In this document: positions 6,056 through 6,380 of the stretch, in pieces
How the letters are laid out: each line of letters opens with the position of its first letter
How positions within the stretch are numbered: position 1 is the first letter of the stretch
Origin: Chloroflexota bacterium
GTDB lineage: Bacteria; Chloroflexota; UBA6077
Assembly (NCBI GenBank): GCA_021786215.1
Contig: JAJYNT010000190.1
Coordinates: forward strand, 1-6,380
Direction: 5' to 3'
Length of the DNA stretch: 6,380 nucleotides
The notes under the pieces: generated by a model
Seen by the model: the letters and a program-made list of their open reading frames with translations, nothing else
Database searches by the model: none
Told to the model about the DNA's origin: nothing
Position numbers and translations under genes: made by a program

Positions 6056-6380
6056 TCAAGTGAAGCAGCTACCCTCGGGAGCCACACACTCATCCTCCGG
6101 CTCCGAGACGTTCTCCGCGCTTCCGTCGTCCCCTGCCTGTGGTGGCTCGCCGCGAACTGCGTCCGCCAGGGCCCGGATCTTGGTGGCACCTATGGTCATC
6201 GCGATTGCCACAGTCTCGTCCAGCTCCTGCCCTGATGCACCCGCTTCCTTTGCGACCGCAAAGCAGTAGGAGGTTCAAGGTTCGCATCCGGCGGCGAGGG
6301 CGGCCGCCAGGGCGATCAGGTGCTTGGTCTTCCGGTCGAAGGCGCATCCCTCGCCATAAACCTGGGCAAAGAACTCGGCG
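6056..6380 (-). CDS. AhpD-like/carboxymuconolactone decarboxylase family protein, probable selenoprotein (CxxU), 5' end outside window
   Basis: The gene enters from the right edge and is read from codon 6379-6377 to a TGA at 6058-6056. One TGA lies in frame at 6277-6275. Before it come 34 residues, including FDRKTKHLIALAAALAAGCEP, the classic lead-in of the AhpD/CMD fold. After it come TSYCFAVAKEAGASGQELDE and a helix AIAMTIGATKIRAL, both typical of the same domain. The internal TGA replaces the second cysteine of the family CxxC redox site, giving C-E-P-U. A SECIS-like hairpin follows. AhpD-like proteins are thiol-disulfide peroxidases or reductases; selenium would raise reactivity. The His usually four residues after the second Cys is a Cys here, and the acidic tail ends with two more cysteines six residues apart (DECVAPEGSC). 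A nonsense-mutated gene is the alternative. Conceptual translation with ordinary rules would break the gene here. Confidence 0.8.
6239..6274 (-). promoter_or_regulatory. Putative bacterial SECIS element after the in-frame UGA
   Basis: Starting at the base after the TGA, the minus-strand RNA can fold into a hairpin. Its upper stem is a perfect six-base-pair CUUUGC/GCAAAG (6263-6258 with 6253-6248) with apical loop GGUC (6257-6254). A lower helix pairs ACCU with GGGU (6274-6271 with 6242-6239), plus a few internal pairs. The loop begins 18 bases after the UGA triplet. The E. coli fdhF SECIS also has a GGUC apical loop, at a distance differing by one base. The conserved loop guanines and U that contact SelB are therefore present. 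Unlike fdhF, no bulged U is seen in the upper stem. The element is coding sequence at the same time, as usual in bacteria. Confidence 0.7.

Noticed and set aside
6090..6347. 85-residue open frame on the minus strand overlapping the AhpD-like gene
   Set aside because: It is a different frame through the same DNA, arginine- and glycine-rich with no family resemblance, while the AhpD-like frame matches a known fold.
6056..6380. Reading the AhpD-like region as a pseudogene with a nonsense mutation
   Set aside because: There is only one stop, exactly at the catalytic Cys position, with intact family-like sequence on both sides, normal codon use and a SECIS-like hairpin after it. Decay would not be expected to choose that codon and structure. 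It cannot be fully excluded from this window alone.

Overview
This GC-rich window carries two gene groups read toward each other. They meet near position 2760. It looks like chromosomal DNA of an anaerobic or facultatively anaerobic bacterium with hydrogen metabolism and, if the reading of the right edge is correct, selenocysteine use. The style of the sensor kinase (soluble GAF-GAF-PAS-HisKA-HATPase) and the Ech-type hydrogenase fit Chloroflexota among other phyla. That assignment is an inference, not a demonstration.

Left half, plus strand (1-2722): the distal part of an Ech-type (group 4, membrane-bound, energy-converting) [NiFe] hydrogenase operon in the canonical order echB (3' end only), echC, echD, echE, echF. 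The five products are a membrane subunit related to NuoH, an electron-transfer small subunit, a NuoC-like subunit, the Ni-Fe large subunit, and a two-cluster ferredoxin-like subunit. All diagnostic cysteines are present. echC/echD and echD/echE overlap by a few bases (GTGA and ATGA), which suggests translational coupling. Two structured spacers interrupt the operon: a REPIN-like pair of inverted, covarying hairpins between echB and echC, and a perfect 9-bp inverted repeat between echE and echF. The complex is expected to couple ferredoxin oxidation and proton reduction (or the reverse) to ion translocation.

Right half, minus strand (6380-2798, read right to left): the 3' part of an AhpD-like/carboxymuconolactone decarboxylase gene entering from the right edge, a possible 50-codon ORF, a large soluble multidomain sensor histidine kinase with no response regulator in view, and an O6-alkylguanine-DNA alkyltransferase (ogt-type). 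Sigma70-like promoters can be proposed for ogt and the kinase.

The main discovery candidate is at 6056-6380. The AhpD-like frame is open on both sides of a single in-frame TGA. That TGA falls exactly at the second cysteine of the CxxC active site (C-E-P-TGA). It is followed at about 20 nt by a strong hairpin with a GGUC apical loop, the same loop sequence and nearly the same distance as in the E. coli fdhF SECIS. The simplest reading is a selenoprotein with a CxxU redox centre that standard gene callers would split or miss.

No tRNA, rRNA, CRISPR array, insertion sequence or phage gene was seen. No stretch over 300 bases lacks a gene.
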